From Leptospiraceae bacterium (GTDB lineage: Bacteria; Spirochaetota; Leptospiria; Leptospirales; Leptospiraceae): DNA of 64,000 bases. The notes beneath the pieces were generated by a model. It made no database searches and was not told where the DNA came from. It saw only the letters and a list, made by a program, of their open reading frames with translations. How positions within the stretch are numbered: the first letter of the stretch is position 1; each line of letters opens with the position of its first letter. Positions 1 to 8,697 of this stretch are shown here, piece after piece. The translations under genes were made by a program, and so were the position numbers. Where the stretch lies: positions 472,956-536,955 of the forward strand of contig JADJFV010000034.1 in assembly GCA_016708435.1 (NCBI GenBank), read 5' to 3'.

Positions 1-124
1 CTCCAACGAAAATTTCCCCCGCATAATTCTTAGGAGACGAAAGCAAAACAGGAGGTCTAAAAAATTGCTCAGGGCAGTTTTGTAGTCTTTGTAGTAAATA
101 GAATAAATCAGGACCGTTATCCAT
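1..124 (-). CDS. Partial CDS, N-terminal 41 residues of an unknown protein
   Basis: The reverse strand opens with an ATG at 124-122 that shares one base with the TAA stop of the upstream metallopeptidase/VWA gene (TAATG arrangement), so the two are probably translationally coupled. The visible N-terminus begins MDNGPDLFYLLQRLQNCPEQ and runs off the left edge of the window. No known domain can be recognised in 41 residues. Its position at the end of a MoxR/VWA operon suggests it belongs to the same system, which is inference. Confidence 0.6.
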   Translation of the reverse strand, partial: MDNGPDLFYLLQRLQNCPEQFFRPPVLLSSPKNYAGEIFVG

Positions 125-1854
125 TATACTTCCCCATATTTCTTTTTACTAAATTCTCTTGCAAATACAACAAGTGCCGCCCAATCGTTTACTCTGTGTA
201 TATCCCAACCTTGCTTACTGGCGGCTACTAAGTCTTTAGTTTTTTTCCAATCACTGTAAAGATTTAACACAAACGTTCCTCCTGCACCACAATTTTTCAA
301 ACTCATTTCGGAAATATTCCAACCGGAATTATTCTTCTCATCCTTGTCAAACATGGTCGTAACCCCCTCATCCGATACAACTAAGATATGGACTTTTCTT
401 GCATTGGGCTTTCTATCTTTATAAGTATCTCGTAATATATGAATGGGAAATGCAGTAGAGCCTCCCAAATAACCAGTGATGATTTTTAGTATTTGTTTTT
501 CATCTGAGATAAATCCATCGGTTGTAATAAATTCTCTCGTTCCACTCCAAAGAGTTGCCTGCACGCGTGCTCCTACACGAAGAGCGGATAATGTGATGAT
601 AGTCCCTGCAAGCGCTAGAAAAGAGATATTACTTTTTGGATTTGGCATAGAACCAGAACAGTCAATATATATATCTAAATCAATTGGTTCTTTTTCTGGC
701 AAGGAACCTTCCGCATAACCGTAAGTTTGCTCTACCGTTGTAAATCCTGGAATTACTACAGGACTTCTCATCGCTGTCTGAAACCAATCTATGTTTTCAA
801 TCGGTGAGCTAATATCCCATATATCAACTCCTTCCATCAAAGGCTCTTTTGAAACCGGGTTTTCCTTAATAGGAAATGGAATCAAATAAGGAGCCGCTCT
901 TTCTTTATAATATTGAATTGTAATTTCTTCTTCTGTCATTTTAAGACCGAGAGCTTTCAAAATTTGTCCATATTGGAATGGCTCTCTGTGCTGTCCGCTG
1001 CTTCCGCCAGTTACAGAGCTATCAGAAGGATTACTATGATTATCCTCATCGAAGGCAGGATGCTTACAGTCAGTTAGCTCTCCATCTTCAATTTCAGTTA
1101 GTCCACTTGGAAAATCAGCCCCGAGACCTGCTTCACTTGCATCAAGCCATACACTCATTATGCGCTTTATTTCCTTCCCGCCATCTTTGATTAAATAGGG
1201 AAGGCATAAAGCCGCAAATCTTCCCGCACCTCTTAGCCAGTCTTTCGAAAAGCTTCGTATGATTCGATTTCCAAATTGTGCATCTCCTTCCAAAGCAGAA
1301 TCCATTTCTCCTTTAGCGAGACTACTATTAGTTAATCCCCAGAGAATTTCATAGATTCTCATGTAAAATGTCCACAATTTATCGTTCGAGTTGTCACCGA
1401 TTTTTGCGTAGACTTCCTCCATTTTTAATCCATATTCTCTTTTTAGTTTGTCGTTTATTAGTAAATCCGAATATAGATTTGATACAAGCGGGGCTAAATG
1501 CTCATAGCCGGGTAATGCTCTTTGGATACGGGCAATTATGCGCGCATTATCTGTTAGATCAGCAGGGCAGTAAACATGATGTCCAATTTCGTGGCACATA
1601 ATTTCTAACGGATAATTTTCTAACTTGTTTTCTATTACCATTCGAATACTGATTACGACTGCATGATCGTCTAAACGTATCATGGCAAAGCTTGACGATA
1701 AGTATTCCGTATTCTCTTCTTCCTTTGTAATGCAAAAATGAGGAGCGGATAATTTTAAATATTTGCTCCAAGTCTCAATTGCTTGGGGCCAGAGGGCAAG
1801 CCATTTCTCTTTTAAATCAATTGCTTCTTGCAGTTTTGCGTTTGAGTTTGGCAT
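124..1854 (-). CDS. Metallopeptidase-like / VWA domain protein
   Basis: A 576-residue protein with no signal peptide, so probably cytoplasmic. Residues 88-92 carry HEIGH, a zincin-type HExxH motif, inside an N-terminal putative metallopeptidase domain. Near residue 392 DLDIYIDCSGSM is a VWA MIDAS motif (DxSxS). The layout resembles the VWA-like putative metallopeptidase families (DUF2201-like) that are usually encoded beside MoxR AAA ATPases. Such pairs are thought to work as chaperone or metal-insertion systems; the client here is unknown. It is the fourth gene of a minus-strand operon and ends overlapping the start of the next gene by one base. Confidence 0.75.
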   Translation of the reverse strand: MPNSNAKLQEAIDLKEKWLALWPQAIETWSKYLKLSAPHFCITKEEENTEYLSSSFAMIRLDDHAVVISIRMVIENKLENYPLEIMCHEIGHHVYCPADLTDNARIIARIQRALPGYEHLAPLVSNLYSDLLINDKLKREYGLKMEEVYAKIGDNSNDKLWTFYMRIYEILWGLTNSSLAKGEMDSALEGDAQFGNRIIRSFSKDWLRGAGRFAALCLPYLIKDGGKEIKRIMSVWLDASEAGLGADFPSGLTEIEDGELTDCKHPAFDEDNHSNPSDSSVTGGSSGQHREPFQYGQILKALGLKMTEEEITIQYYKERAAPYLIPFPIKENPVSKEPLMEGVDIWDISSPIENIDWFQTAMRSPVVIPGFTTVEQTYGYAEGSLPEKEPIDLDIYIDCSGSMPNPKSNISFLALAGTIITLSALRVGARVQATLWSGTREFITTDGFISDEKQILKIITGYLGGSTAFPIHILRDTYKDRKPNARKVHILVVSDEGVTTMFDKDEKNNSGWNISEMSLKNCGAGGTFVLNLYSDWKKTKDLVAASKQGWDIHRVNDWAALVVFAREFSKKKYGEV

Positions 1855-1860
1855 TTTTAT

Positions 1861-2907
1861 CTAACCAAGTCCTAGAACAAATATGCAGTGAGAGTAGGGA
1901 CTCGAAGCACAGCAAGTAAATTCATTGCTCGCTATGCTAGAATAATTAACAAGCGGAGAATAGTTAATAGCCTCTTTGCCATTTTGAATATTTCCAGTTT
2001 TTGTAATCTTAAAATTTGTCGTTTCACTAATACCCTGACTAGATGTAAGAGATAAATACATATCGTCTGAAATTTTCTGCAGATAGGAACCAAAAATATC
2101 AGCGTATATTACATATGAATTTAAACTATCGGAAACTACAAAATTTCCATTCAAATATTCTATCTCCGGTGGCTTATTAAAATGACCGCCAAATCCAGTG
2201 AAACCGCTAATGCGTCTTATTAGAATCTTTTTAGGTGGAGAGTTTTCCTTCATCGCATTCTCAGGACTAAGCCACGGATCTCCACTTAATCTTTCAATAA
2301 ACCTTTCACGGTTAAGATTCTTTATATTAGAATTATCTAATATTATTTGTAGCAATTCCATGTCGAGAGTCTTCATTATTTCCAAACTAGTTTCTCTATA
2401 TTGAGCCATGCCCGAAACCCAAGCAGCAACTATTCCTGCTTGAAAGAGTTCTTTATTATTCTTAGCTTCTATAATTAGCTTTTGAAATTTAGCCAGCCAG
2501 ATTTCAAGTATTTTTAAATCAAAATTTCCAATATTAAAAATCGCATTGGCAATCGAGCTTATATATACTTCCGGATTTTCAAACAATCTATCATTAGAAG
2601 ACTCTATGCACTGGATAAATTTGTTTTCGAAAAAAGGATAACGACCCGAATTCCCTAGGTAGTTTTTGCCAACCAGTTCCAGAATTTTTTCATAGAGAGT
2701 AAGCAATAGTAAGGATAATTCTTCTTTTCCTCTAGATTGATTTTTTTCAAACACAGGCTCAATTACAAATCCAATGTAAAAGAAAATGACTTCTTTTTCT
2801 ATTACCGGAAAAGAGAATTTATAAAAACTAAAAAGAGAATTTAGTTTCTCCCGATTGTCTTTTAACAAGCTAATTAGGACTGGATTTTTTATTTGTTCTG
2901 TAGCCAT
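1861..2907 (-). CDS. Hypothetical protein in MoxR/VWA operon
   Basis: A 348-residue protein that I do not recognise. The N-terminal two thirds is helical, with Leu/Glu/Lys-rich stretches resembling an alpha-solenoid. The last roughly 120 residues are richer in Gly, Ser, Tyr and Asn and look beta-rich. The C-terminus contains a Cys-Cys pair and two further Cys/His residues (FTCCASSPYSHC). Its start lies inside the end of the MoxR-like gene (19-bp overlap) and only 6 bp separate it from the metallopeptidase/VWA gene, so co-expression is likely. By position it could be an adaptor between ATPase and VWA protein; that is inference. Confidence 0.6.
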   Translation of the reverse strand: MATEQIKNPVLISLLKDNREKLNSLFSFYKFSFPVIEKEVIFFYIGFVIEPVFEKNQSRGKEELSLLLLTLYEKILELVGKNYLGNSGRYPFFENKFIQCIESSNDRLFENPEVYISSIANAIFNIGNFDLKILEIWLAKFQKLIIEAKNNKELFQAGIVAAWVSGMAQYRETSLEIMKTLDMELLQIILDNSNIKNLNRERFIERLSGDPWLSPENAMKENSPPKKILIRRISGFTGFGGHFNKPPEIEYLNGNFVVSDSLNSYVIYADIFGSYLQKISDDMYLSLTSSQGISETTNFKITKTGNIQNGKEAINYSPLVNYSSIASNEFTCCASSPYSHCIFVLGLG

Positions 2908-4475
2908 CTTAGATAATTGGAATATCTTTGGTGAAGATACTTTAATTTTAACACATCATCAAATACATGTCCGTAGAGCTTTCGATTCTTACTCCAATCT
3001 TCCATGATTCTTGCAATCTTCGCCAACTCTTCGTTTACCTCTTTCTCGGTTACTCCCTCTAAGCCGTGATCAAATTTCTTTTCTAAAGCTTCGAGAGGAT
3101 CTTGCTTGTCTAAGTCTAGTCGATCGTATTCTGCACAGGATAAATCAAATAACTTTCGAATCCAACTAACTCTATCTACTCGATACACTGTGTTGCCGGG
3201 TTGCTCAAAGAAAGGGGCATCTGAATTTTGTACTAATTTATCGTGGAAAACAAAGGGTAGTATATGTCTGACATCATCGAACTCAACCGTTTTTTTACCC
3301 CTAAAATAAGAAAGAGCTTTGATGAAAACAAGACAGGTCATGATAGAGCGAACCGATAGACCATTGCGAGTTTGATTTCCGAGATCTTTTAATTTGTCTT
3401 TTCCTGATTCCGCATTTGCAATGGAGCGAAATTCAATTCCAGAAATTTTTACATTGTCTTTTGTTTTGTATTCTAATTGCTCGCTGGCTGATTCATAAAG
3501 TTCAAAATGACTAGAAAAAAATTCAATTCGACGAAGTAGTGCTTCAGGGAGAATAATTTCAAGTATCTCCTTATTGATTTGATTAATTTCTTCTTCGGTA
3601 AAAATAATTTGCTTTGGAACAGATTCTTCTGGCTTAATTCCCTGCTCAATTCTTGAAAGCAAATCGCCAATAAATCTTGAATTAAAATGAAGAGCTTTCA
3701 CAACAATGTCAATTCTATCTCGGAGTGCTTCGATGACTTGATACGTTCCACCACCGGCATCATCGTTAGCCGTTAGATACCAAGCAGCTTCGGGGCATTC
3801 ATAAATCTGATCTAGAATCTCTGCATAATTATCACCCAATACTGTCAATAGCGCAGACTGAGTTCTTGTTGGAATCCGATTGTATTCATCAATAATTTTA
3901 ATTCGCATACCTAGCCATTTTCGCCATGAAATTTTAATGTCATCCATATCTTTAGCTGTCATTAAATCGGACGGAATCGGATTACCGAGTAGATCTGAAA
4001 TCGTCATTTGCGGTTGTCCATGTTGAATGGCTCTCTTTATATCTTTAAGAGGATAACCAGCAATTACCCCCATTAGAATTGCACTTGCAGTCTTGCCCCG
4101 ACCAGGCCCACCAATAATCAAACATCTTCTTCGTGTAACCAAATTCAGAAGTGGAAGCAAAACAAAACTAGAATAACTCTGGTCCGATGGAAAGGTTACT
4201 CTACTCTTGCTATCACCAATCGCATACGTTTGATTAGCCCCTTTGTTGTATTCTATATCATAATAGGGACTTATGATTGCATTGTTTACAATCCAGAGAT
4301 ATGCTTTTCTGAGTTTTTCGTCTAATCCTGATTCGCCGCTACTTTCTGACTGAGTTTCATTACCGCTAACAGGACCGGTGTATAAATCGGCAATATCAAA
4401 TTTACTCTTCGATTTATTTGCTCCGGGTAGAGTAGGAGATTCAGAAACTTTTTGTGTCTTATTAAATATTGCCAT
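2889..4475 (-). CDS. MoxR-like AAA+ ATPase
   Basis: A 528-residue AAA+ ATPase. The Walker A motif GGPGRGKTAS lies near residue 120 and Walker B with following residues (IKIIDEYNRIPTRTQSALL) near residue 190, which is the MoxR signature DE-N-R-P-Q-ALL. A sensor-like YLTANDD follows. About 100 N-terminal residues rich in Ser/Gly/Lys are probably disordered. MoxR ATPases act with VWA partners in remodelling protein complexes, and VWA genes lie on both sides here. Its start is one base from the stop of the VWA lipoprotein gene, and its end overlaps the next gene by 19 bp. Confidence 0.85.
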   Translation of the reverse strand: MAIFNKTQKVSESPTLPGANKSKSKFDIADLYTGPVSGNETQSESSGESGLDEKLRKAYLWIVNNAIISPYYDIEYNKGANQTYAIGDSKSRVTFPSDQSYSSFVLLPLLNLVTRRRCLIIGGPGRGKTASAILMGVIAGYPLKDIKRAIQHGQPQMTISDLLGNPIPSDLMTAKDMDDIKISWRKWLGMRIKIIDEYNRIPTRTQSALLTVLGDNYAEILDQIYECPEAAWYLTANDDAGGGTYQVIEALRDRIDIVVKALHFNSRFIGDLLSRIEQGIKPEESVPKQIIFTEEEINQINKEILEIILPEALLRRIEFFSSHFELYESASEQLEYKTKDNVKISGIEFRSIANAESGKDKLKDLGNQTRNGLSVRSIMTCLVFIKALSYFRGKKTVEFDDVRHILPFVFHDKLVQNSDAPFFEQPGNTVYRVDRVSWIRKLFDLSCAEYDRLDLDKQDPLEALEKKFDHGLEGVTEKEVNEELAKIARIMEDWSKNRKLYGHVFDDVLKLKYLHQRYSNYLRWLQNK

Positions 4476-4476
4476 A

Positions 4477-6288
4477 TTATAATCCTAATTTTGTATCTAC
4501 CAATAACTTCGTAGCAGATTGAATTTCTCCTGTTTCCGTATTGATGAATTTAATATAGATTTCATAATTCGCATCTTTTTTGTAAAGCTTACTATTTACT
4601 AGTAAATTTGCACCCAGGAGCTTACCAACTTTAACCGCATTTGCTTCGTCTACTGCCTGTAGGTTGAGTTTCCATTCTGCTAATACTTTTTGCAAATCTT
4701 TTCTTTCTACTACTTTAAAAGTCTTGTTTCGAATAAATCCCAAAAGCAACTGCTCTGCAAAGTATTCTCCATTTTTTGCAGATGTTTTGCCTTCTATAGC
4801 AAAAGGTAGAACGCTCACTGTGGTCAATGGCTTAATCGAAAAAGTTGAATAGTCAACTAGTTGAGCAATGGCTTTGTCGAATAGTTTGTTTAATGTTTCT
4901 TCTTTATTTTCTGTAGAAATTTTACTTGCACTAAAATACTCGTCGCCAGAAGGAAGAGGTTTGCCTTTAGCCGCTTGAATTTCTTCTTTCGCGAATCGAA
5001 TGACAATGCTTTCTAATTTATCCGTTGGAAAATTTTCTCCCGTATGGTGACTAACGCTTCCTGCTGCCCCACCTTCACTTTCTCCTTTTTCACCATAAGT
5101 TAGAAAAATATATTTTGCGGAAGTATACTGAGAAATCTGCCGTAACACATATTCTCCGTTTATATTTAAACCACCTGTTCCAATCGTAAAAAGTTTTATT
5201 CCTCTTTCGCTTGCCTCTTTCATCGCAGATACATAGGTATAATCTTGCTTATAGTCTAAATGAGGAGGTGCATCGGTAATGATAAAGCTGAGTCTAATCG
5301 CATTTTTGCGCCATTCAATTTCTTTCAAGGAATCTTTTAAAGCAGATTGTAAATCTTCTGGATAATCGCCTCCACCGGCAGCATCTACTTTGTTTAATTC
5401 TTTTTTGAATTTTTCCAGATCACTTGTAAGTGGAATTACCTTGGTAACATAGGCTTCTTTCTTATCCCGATAGAGAACCATTCCGAATTGAACCTGGTTT
5501 TTCGATTCGCCTGCTAAGTTTAGATTAATGATTTCAATTGTATTTTTTAATCTTTGGATTTCTTCTCCCATGCTTCCGGTTGTGTCCATGATAAAGACTA
5601 CGTCAAGAGGAATTTCGTTTTCTTTTGATTGGGTTATATCTAAAATAATTTCTTTATTCCGAGAACCCTGTCTATCCAGCGTCAAATCATTCTTAGCCGT
5701 ATCCTTAGAAGCAATGGCTTTAAAAGTAAACACCTCTGGATAGAGTGAAGGAAAGAAAAGAAAAGTTCCATCTGCATATGTTTTTCCCTTGGCTATTTCT
5801 TTATTATCCGCTAGTATGACAATATCTGCATTGGGAATCGATCTTCCATTTTTATCTTTCACGGTCAGTGTAATTCTTTCCTTGATGTTTAGATCAATAT
5901 GAGCAGCTGTCGTTTTGAATTTTTCTAGAAAGTTTACAAACAAATTAAATTGTTTATTATCATCTGCAAAGCCTGCCTTTAACCCTGACTCTGATTTTTC
6001 AACCTGCTTATTGGAAGTGGGTTTTGAATCATCTTCTGATAAAGCTTCTCCGTCTGTAACTCCAGAAGCACCCTTTGCTTCCTCCGATTTATCCTTTTTC
6101 TTATCTATCGAAGGTCTCACTGGAGATTTAGAAGGGTCTTTTCTTTTTTCGTCCAATTTTGTAGTTTCTGAATGAGGTGAAGAGGGCGAAACTTCTTTTC
6201 TATCCGAACTCGCACAATAAAGAGTTTGCAAAAGGAAAAAAAGTAAGAATATAAAACGTAAAAATGGAATTCGTTTATTCATTTTCAT
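4477..6288 (-). CDS. VWA-domain lipoprotein with C-terminal CsgG/FlgO-like domain
   Basis: About 603 residues from the chosen ATG at 6288; an ATG nine codons upstream (6315) is also possible. The N-terminus MKMNKRIPFLRF leads into a hydrophobic stretch ending TLYC, a plausible spirochaetal lipobox. A charged low-complexity linker follows. A carboxypeptidase-regulatory-like beta segment precedes a VWA domain with MIDAS motif DVVFIMDTTGSMG. The last roughly 110 residues (VSVLPFAIEG, FKVVERKDLQKVL, LLGANLLVNSKLY) resemble the CsgG/FlgO outer-membrane assembly fold. It is probably membrane anchored and faces the periplasm. It is the first gene of the MoxR/VWA operon. Confidence 0.75.
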   Translation of the reverse strand: MKMNKRIPFLRFIFLLFFLLQTLYCASSDRKEVSPSSPHSETTKLDEKRKDPSKSPVRPSIDKKKDKSEEAKGASGVTDGEALSEDDSKPTSNKQVEKSESGLKAGFADDNKQFNLFVNFLEKFKTTAAHIDLNIKERITLTVKDKNGRSIPNADIVILADNKEIAKGKTYADGTFLFFPSLYPEVFTFKAIASKDTAKNDLTLDRQGSRNKEIILDITQSKENEIPLDVVFIMDTTGSMGEEIQRLKNTIEIINLNLAGESKNQVQFGMVLYRDKKEAYVTKVIPLTSDLEKFKKELNKVDAAGGGDYPEDLQSALKDSLKEIEWRKNAIRLSFIITDAPPHLDYKQDYTYVSAMKEASERGIKLFTIGTGGLNINGEYVLRQISQYTSAKYIFLTYGEKGESEGGAAGSVSHHTGENFPTDKLESIVIRFAKEEIQAAKGKPLPSGDEYFSASKISTENKEETLNKLFDKAIAQLVDYSTFSIKPLTTVSVLPFAIEGKTSAKNGEYFAEQLLLGFIRNKTFKVVERKDLQKVLAEWKLNLQAVDEANAVKVGKLLGANLLVNSKLYKKDANYEIYIKFINTETGEIQSATKLLVDTKLGL

Positions 6289-6331
6289 TGAAATAAAGTT
6301 TTTCTGTATAGTCATAAATTATCCGATAGCT

Positions 6332-7153
6332 ATGTTAGTGATTAATACAATGAATATATTAAATATCAACAGTTTTTCAAATGAAAAAGTAAAATATGTC
6401 ATAAAATTAAAAGAGAAGCGCTTTCGAGACAGGGAAAGAAAATTCGTAATCGAAGGTTACCGTGAACTCGCAAAGGCAAATCTCTCAGGTAAAATAAAAT
6501 TTGACACTCTCTATATTTCTCCTGAATGTTTTTTGGGGGTAAATGAAGATGATTTGATTCGAAAAATCAATGTCAAGACGATTGAACTTCCTAGAAAAAT
6601 TTTTGAAAAAATATCTTATCGAGACAGACCCGATGGGCTTCTCGCAGTAGCGGATACTCCTGATTTCGGATTCGATTATGAAGGAGATAAAAAGGGAAGT
6701 CTTTTTTTAATCATTGAAGGAGTTGAAAAACCGGGAAACCTTGGAACGATTCTTAGGACAGCGGATGGAGCAGGAGTCTCGGCTGTGTTTGTAACCGATG
6801 CAAGGATTGATTTGTTTAATCCAAATGTTATTCGTGCAAGCACTGGAACTCTATTTACCTTACCAACTTACATTGCAGAAATCGAGAAATTAATCGAATA
6901 CTTTAAAAAGTATAAAGTGCAGGTAATCGCCCTTAGCCCTGAAGGGGTTCAAAATTATCTAGAGCCGAACTATAAAACGAGAACGGCTTTGCTTTTTGGA
7001 AACGAGCAATACGGATTATCTCCTTATGCAAAAGAAAATTCTGATTCACTCGTATCGATTCCTATGCAAGGTGAGTCTGATTCTTTAAACCTTGCCATGT
7101 CTTGCGGAATTATGGTCTACGAAGTTTTACGCCAGAAAATGCAAAGGAAATAG
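6332..7153 (+). CDS. SpoU/TrmH-family RNA 2'-O-methyltransferase
   Basis: 273 residues. The N-terminal substrate-binding domain has RDRERKFVIEGYRE, typical of rRNA SpoU methyltransferases. The C-terminal SPOUT domain has motif 1 (NLGTILRTADGAG), motif 2 (LLFGNEQYGLS) and motif 3 (IPMQGESDSLNLAMSCGI), which form the trefoil-knot SAM site. It should methylate a ribose 2'-OH in rRNA; the exact nucleotide cannot be told. An internal ATG at 6350 gives a protein starting MNILNINSFS and is an equally likely start, because neither has a clear ribosome binding site. It is divergent from the VWA operon, and a glycosyltransferase-like gene follows 3 bp later. Confidence 0.88.
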   Translation: MLVINTMNILNINSFSNEKVKYVIKLKEKRFRDRERKFVIEGYRELAKANLSGKIKFDTLYISPECFLGVNEDDLIRKINVKTIELPRKIFEKISYRDRPDGLLAVADTPDFGFDYEGDKKGSLFLIIEGVEKPGNLGTILRTADGAGVSAVFVTDARIDLFNPNVIRASTGTLFTLPTYIAEIEKLIEYFKKYKVQVIALSPEGVQNYLEPNYKTRTALLFGNEQYGLSPYAKENSDSLVSIPMQGESDSLNLAMSCGIMVYEVLRQKMQRK

Positions 7154-7156
7154 CCT

Positions 7157-8209
7157 GTGAATGTAGCTTATTATATCAGTGGGCATGGATTCGGTCATAT
7201 TAGCCGTTCCTATGAAGTAGTTAAATATCTACAAGAGAATGCACCGATTGAGAAACTTTTTATCAACACTACAAGAAAAGATTTTGTAAAGGACAAGACT
7301 GATAATTTAATCTTTCGTGAAGTGACAGTTGATGTTGGGATGGTGCAGCTTAGTTCCATTAGCCTCAACGTGGAAAAAACACTTGAATCTATTCTTGAGT
7401 TTGAGAAAAACAAAAGCTCATTGATTGAGTCGGAATTAGCATTTCTAGAAACGGAGAAAATTGGTTGTATTATTTCAGACAGTTCTTCTCTTCCTTTTTT
7501 ACTTGCAGATAAATTAAGTTTACCTTCTTTCTTTATTGGAAATTTTACCTGGGATTTTATTTACGATAACTACACCAAAGACAATTCCTATTTTGGAAGT
7601 TACGCCAATATTCTTAAAAAAGAATACTCTCTTTGTCATTTCGGACTAATTCTACCATTTCATTGTCCAATGAACTCAATCCCTAGAAAAAAAGAAATTG
7701 GAATCATTGGAAGACGAAGTCTAGAAGATCGTCAAACAGTAAGGGATAGAATTGGTTTTACGGATAAGAATCGTTATTTTCTTTTTTCTTTTGGTGCCTA
7801 CGGAATTTCTGATAGTTTAGGATTTGAAAACTTAAAAGACAATGAATGGATTGTTGTTTCTGGATACGAAGGACTAATTGGCGAGAAAGTCATTGATGTC
7901 AAAAATATCTATTATCCCGATTTATTGAAGGCATGTGATTTTGTTTTAACGAAACCTGGATACGGAATTCTTTCTGAAAGCTATTTGGCAAATACTCCTG
8001 TGATTTATACAGATAGAGGAGATTTCGCAGAATATCCGTATCTTGTAGATGCTTTAGACAAATTTCATTTTGCAGCTTTCCTGCCTCAGTCGGATTTATT
8101 GAGTTTTCAGTTAGAAAAGGCAGTCTTAGAGATTGAAAAACAAAAGATTCATAAGAAAATTCCTACCTTACTCGACGGACGGAAAGAGATTTTAGAGCAA
8201 ATTTTTTAG
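7157..8209 (+). CDS. Glycosyltransferase-like protein (arabinokinase N-terminal type)
   Basis: 350 residues with a GTG start 3 bp after the methyltransferase stop. The N-terminus AYYISGHGFGHISRS is the glycine-rich GT-B motif of UDP-GlcNAc-type transferases and of the N-terminal half of plant L-arabinokinases. Near the C-terminus, LTKPGYGILSES corresponds to the acceptor-side GT-B motif with a KxGxG-ES pattern. A nucleotide-sugar transferase role is therefore likely but the substrate is unknown. No signal peptide or membrane segment is seen. It probably shares a transcript with the upstream gene. Confidence 0.7.
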   Translation: MNVAYYISGHGFGHISRSYEVVKYLQENAPIEKLFINTTRKDFVKDKTDNLIFREVTVDVGMVQLSSISLNVEKTLESILEFEKNKSSLIESELAFLETEKIGCIISDSSSLPFLLADKLSLPSFFIGNFTWDFIYDNYTKDNSYFGSYANILKKEYSLCHFGLILPFHCPMNSIPRKKEIGIIGRRSLEDRQTVRDRIGFTDKNRYFLFSFGAYGISDSLGFENLKDNEWIVVSGYEGLIGEKVIDVKNIYYPDLLKACDFVLTKPGYGILSESYLANTPVIYTDRGDFAEYPYLVDALDKFHFAAFLPQSDLLSFQLEKAVLEIEKQKIHKKIPTLLDGRKEILEQIF

Positions 8210-8316
8210 CGCGGGTTGTGTATTTCACTTTTCATCGAGGTGTATATGGTAAATTATGGCGTTGTAAGAACTTTTAAACTAAGATTCTTTACTTAAATAT
8301 ATTTATGGAGACAAGT

Positions 8317-8637
8317 ATGTTAAAAAAATTAGGGATACTTATTCTTATCACTTCATTTTTAGCTGTAGCTAATGTTTTTGCTCAAGAAGAGGAAAGCGAT
8401 ACAACTGAACCAAAAGAAGAAATGACTGAAGATAAAAAAGATGCAAAGGACGCTAAAGAAGTGAAACCTGCTAAAACCGAAAAAAGCGACAAAAAAGCCG
8501 CTAAGAAAGGTGGAAAAAAAGGTGGAAAGAAAAGCGGCAAGAAAGGTGGAAAAAAAGGTGGAAAGAAGGGCGGCAAAAAAGATGCTCCTAAAGCTGAAAC
8601 CAAAACAGAAACACCTGATGCAGAAGAAACAAAGTAA
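8317..8637 (+). CDS. Exported Lys/Gly-repeat protein
   Basis: 106 residues from the ATG at 8317. I prefer this start over the ATG at 8305 because a GGAG at 8307-8310 is well spaced from 8317. A signal peptide (MLKKLGILILITSFLAVANVFAQ) is followed by an acidic segment and then by about seven KKGG/KKSG repeats, and it ends in an acidic Thr-rich tail. The mature chain would be strongly basic in the middle and acidic at both ends. No enzymatic domain is present. It could bind nucleic acid, anionic polymer or peptidoglycan; that is speculation. A strong terminator follows. Confidence 0.7.
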   Translation: MLKKLGILILITSFLAVANVFAQEEESDTTEPKEEMTEDKKDAKDAKEVKPAKTEKSDKKAAKKGGKKGGKKSGKKGGKKGGKKGGKKDAPKAETKTETPDAEETK

Positions 8638-8665
8638 GAGTCGTAATTAGATAAGATTCTTTCCC

Positions 8666-8697
8666 AAAGGGATAGTGGTTCCACTATCCCTTTTTTA
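8666..8697 (+). terminator. Rho-independent terminator
   Basis: A perfect inverted repeat pairs AAAGGGATAGTG with CACTATCCCTTT around a GTTC loop and is followed by six T. It lies between convergent genes, directly after the Lys/Gly-repeat gene and before the stop codon of the M16-like gene on the other strand. The T tract favours termination on the plus strand. Confidence 0.85.

Noticed and set aside
8382..8684. Minus-strand open frame opposite the Lys/Gly-repeat gene
   Set aside because: It is the low-complexity Pro/Phe mirror of the KKGG repeats and has no start signal; the plus-strand frame has signal peptide and terminator.
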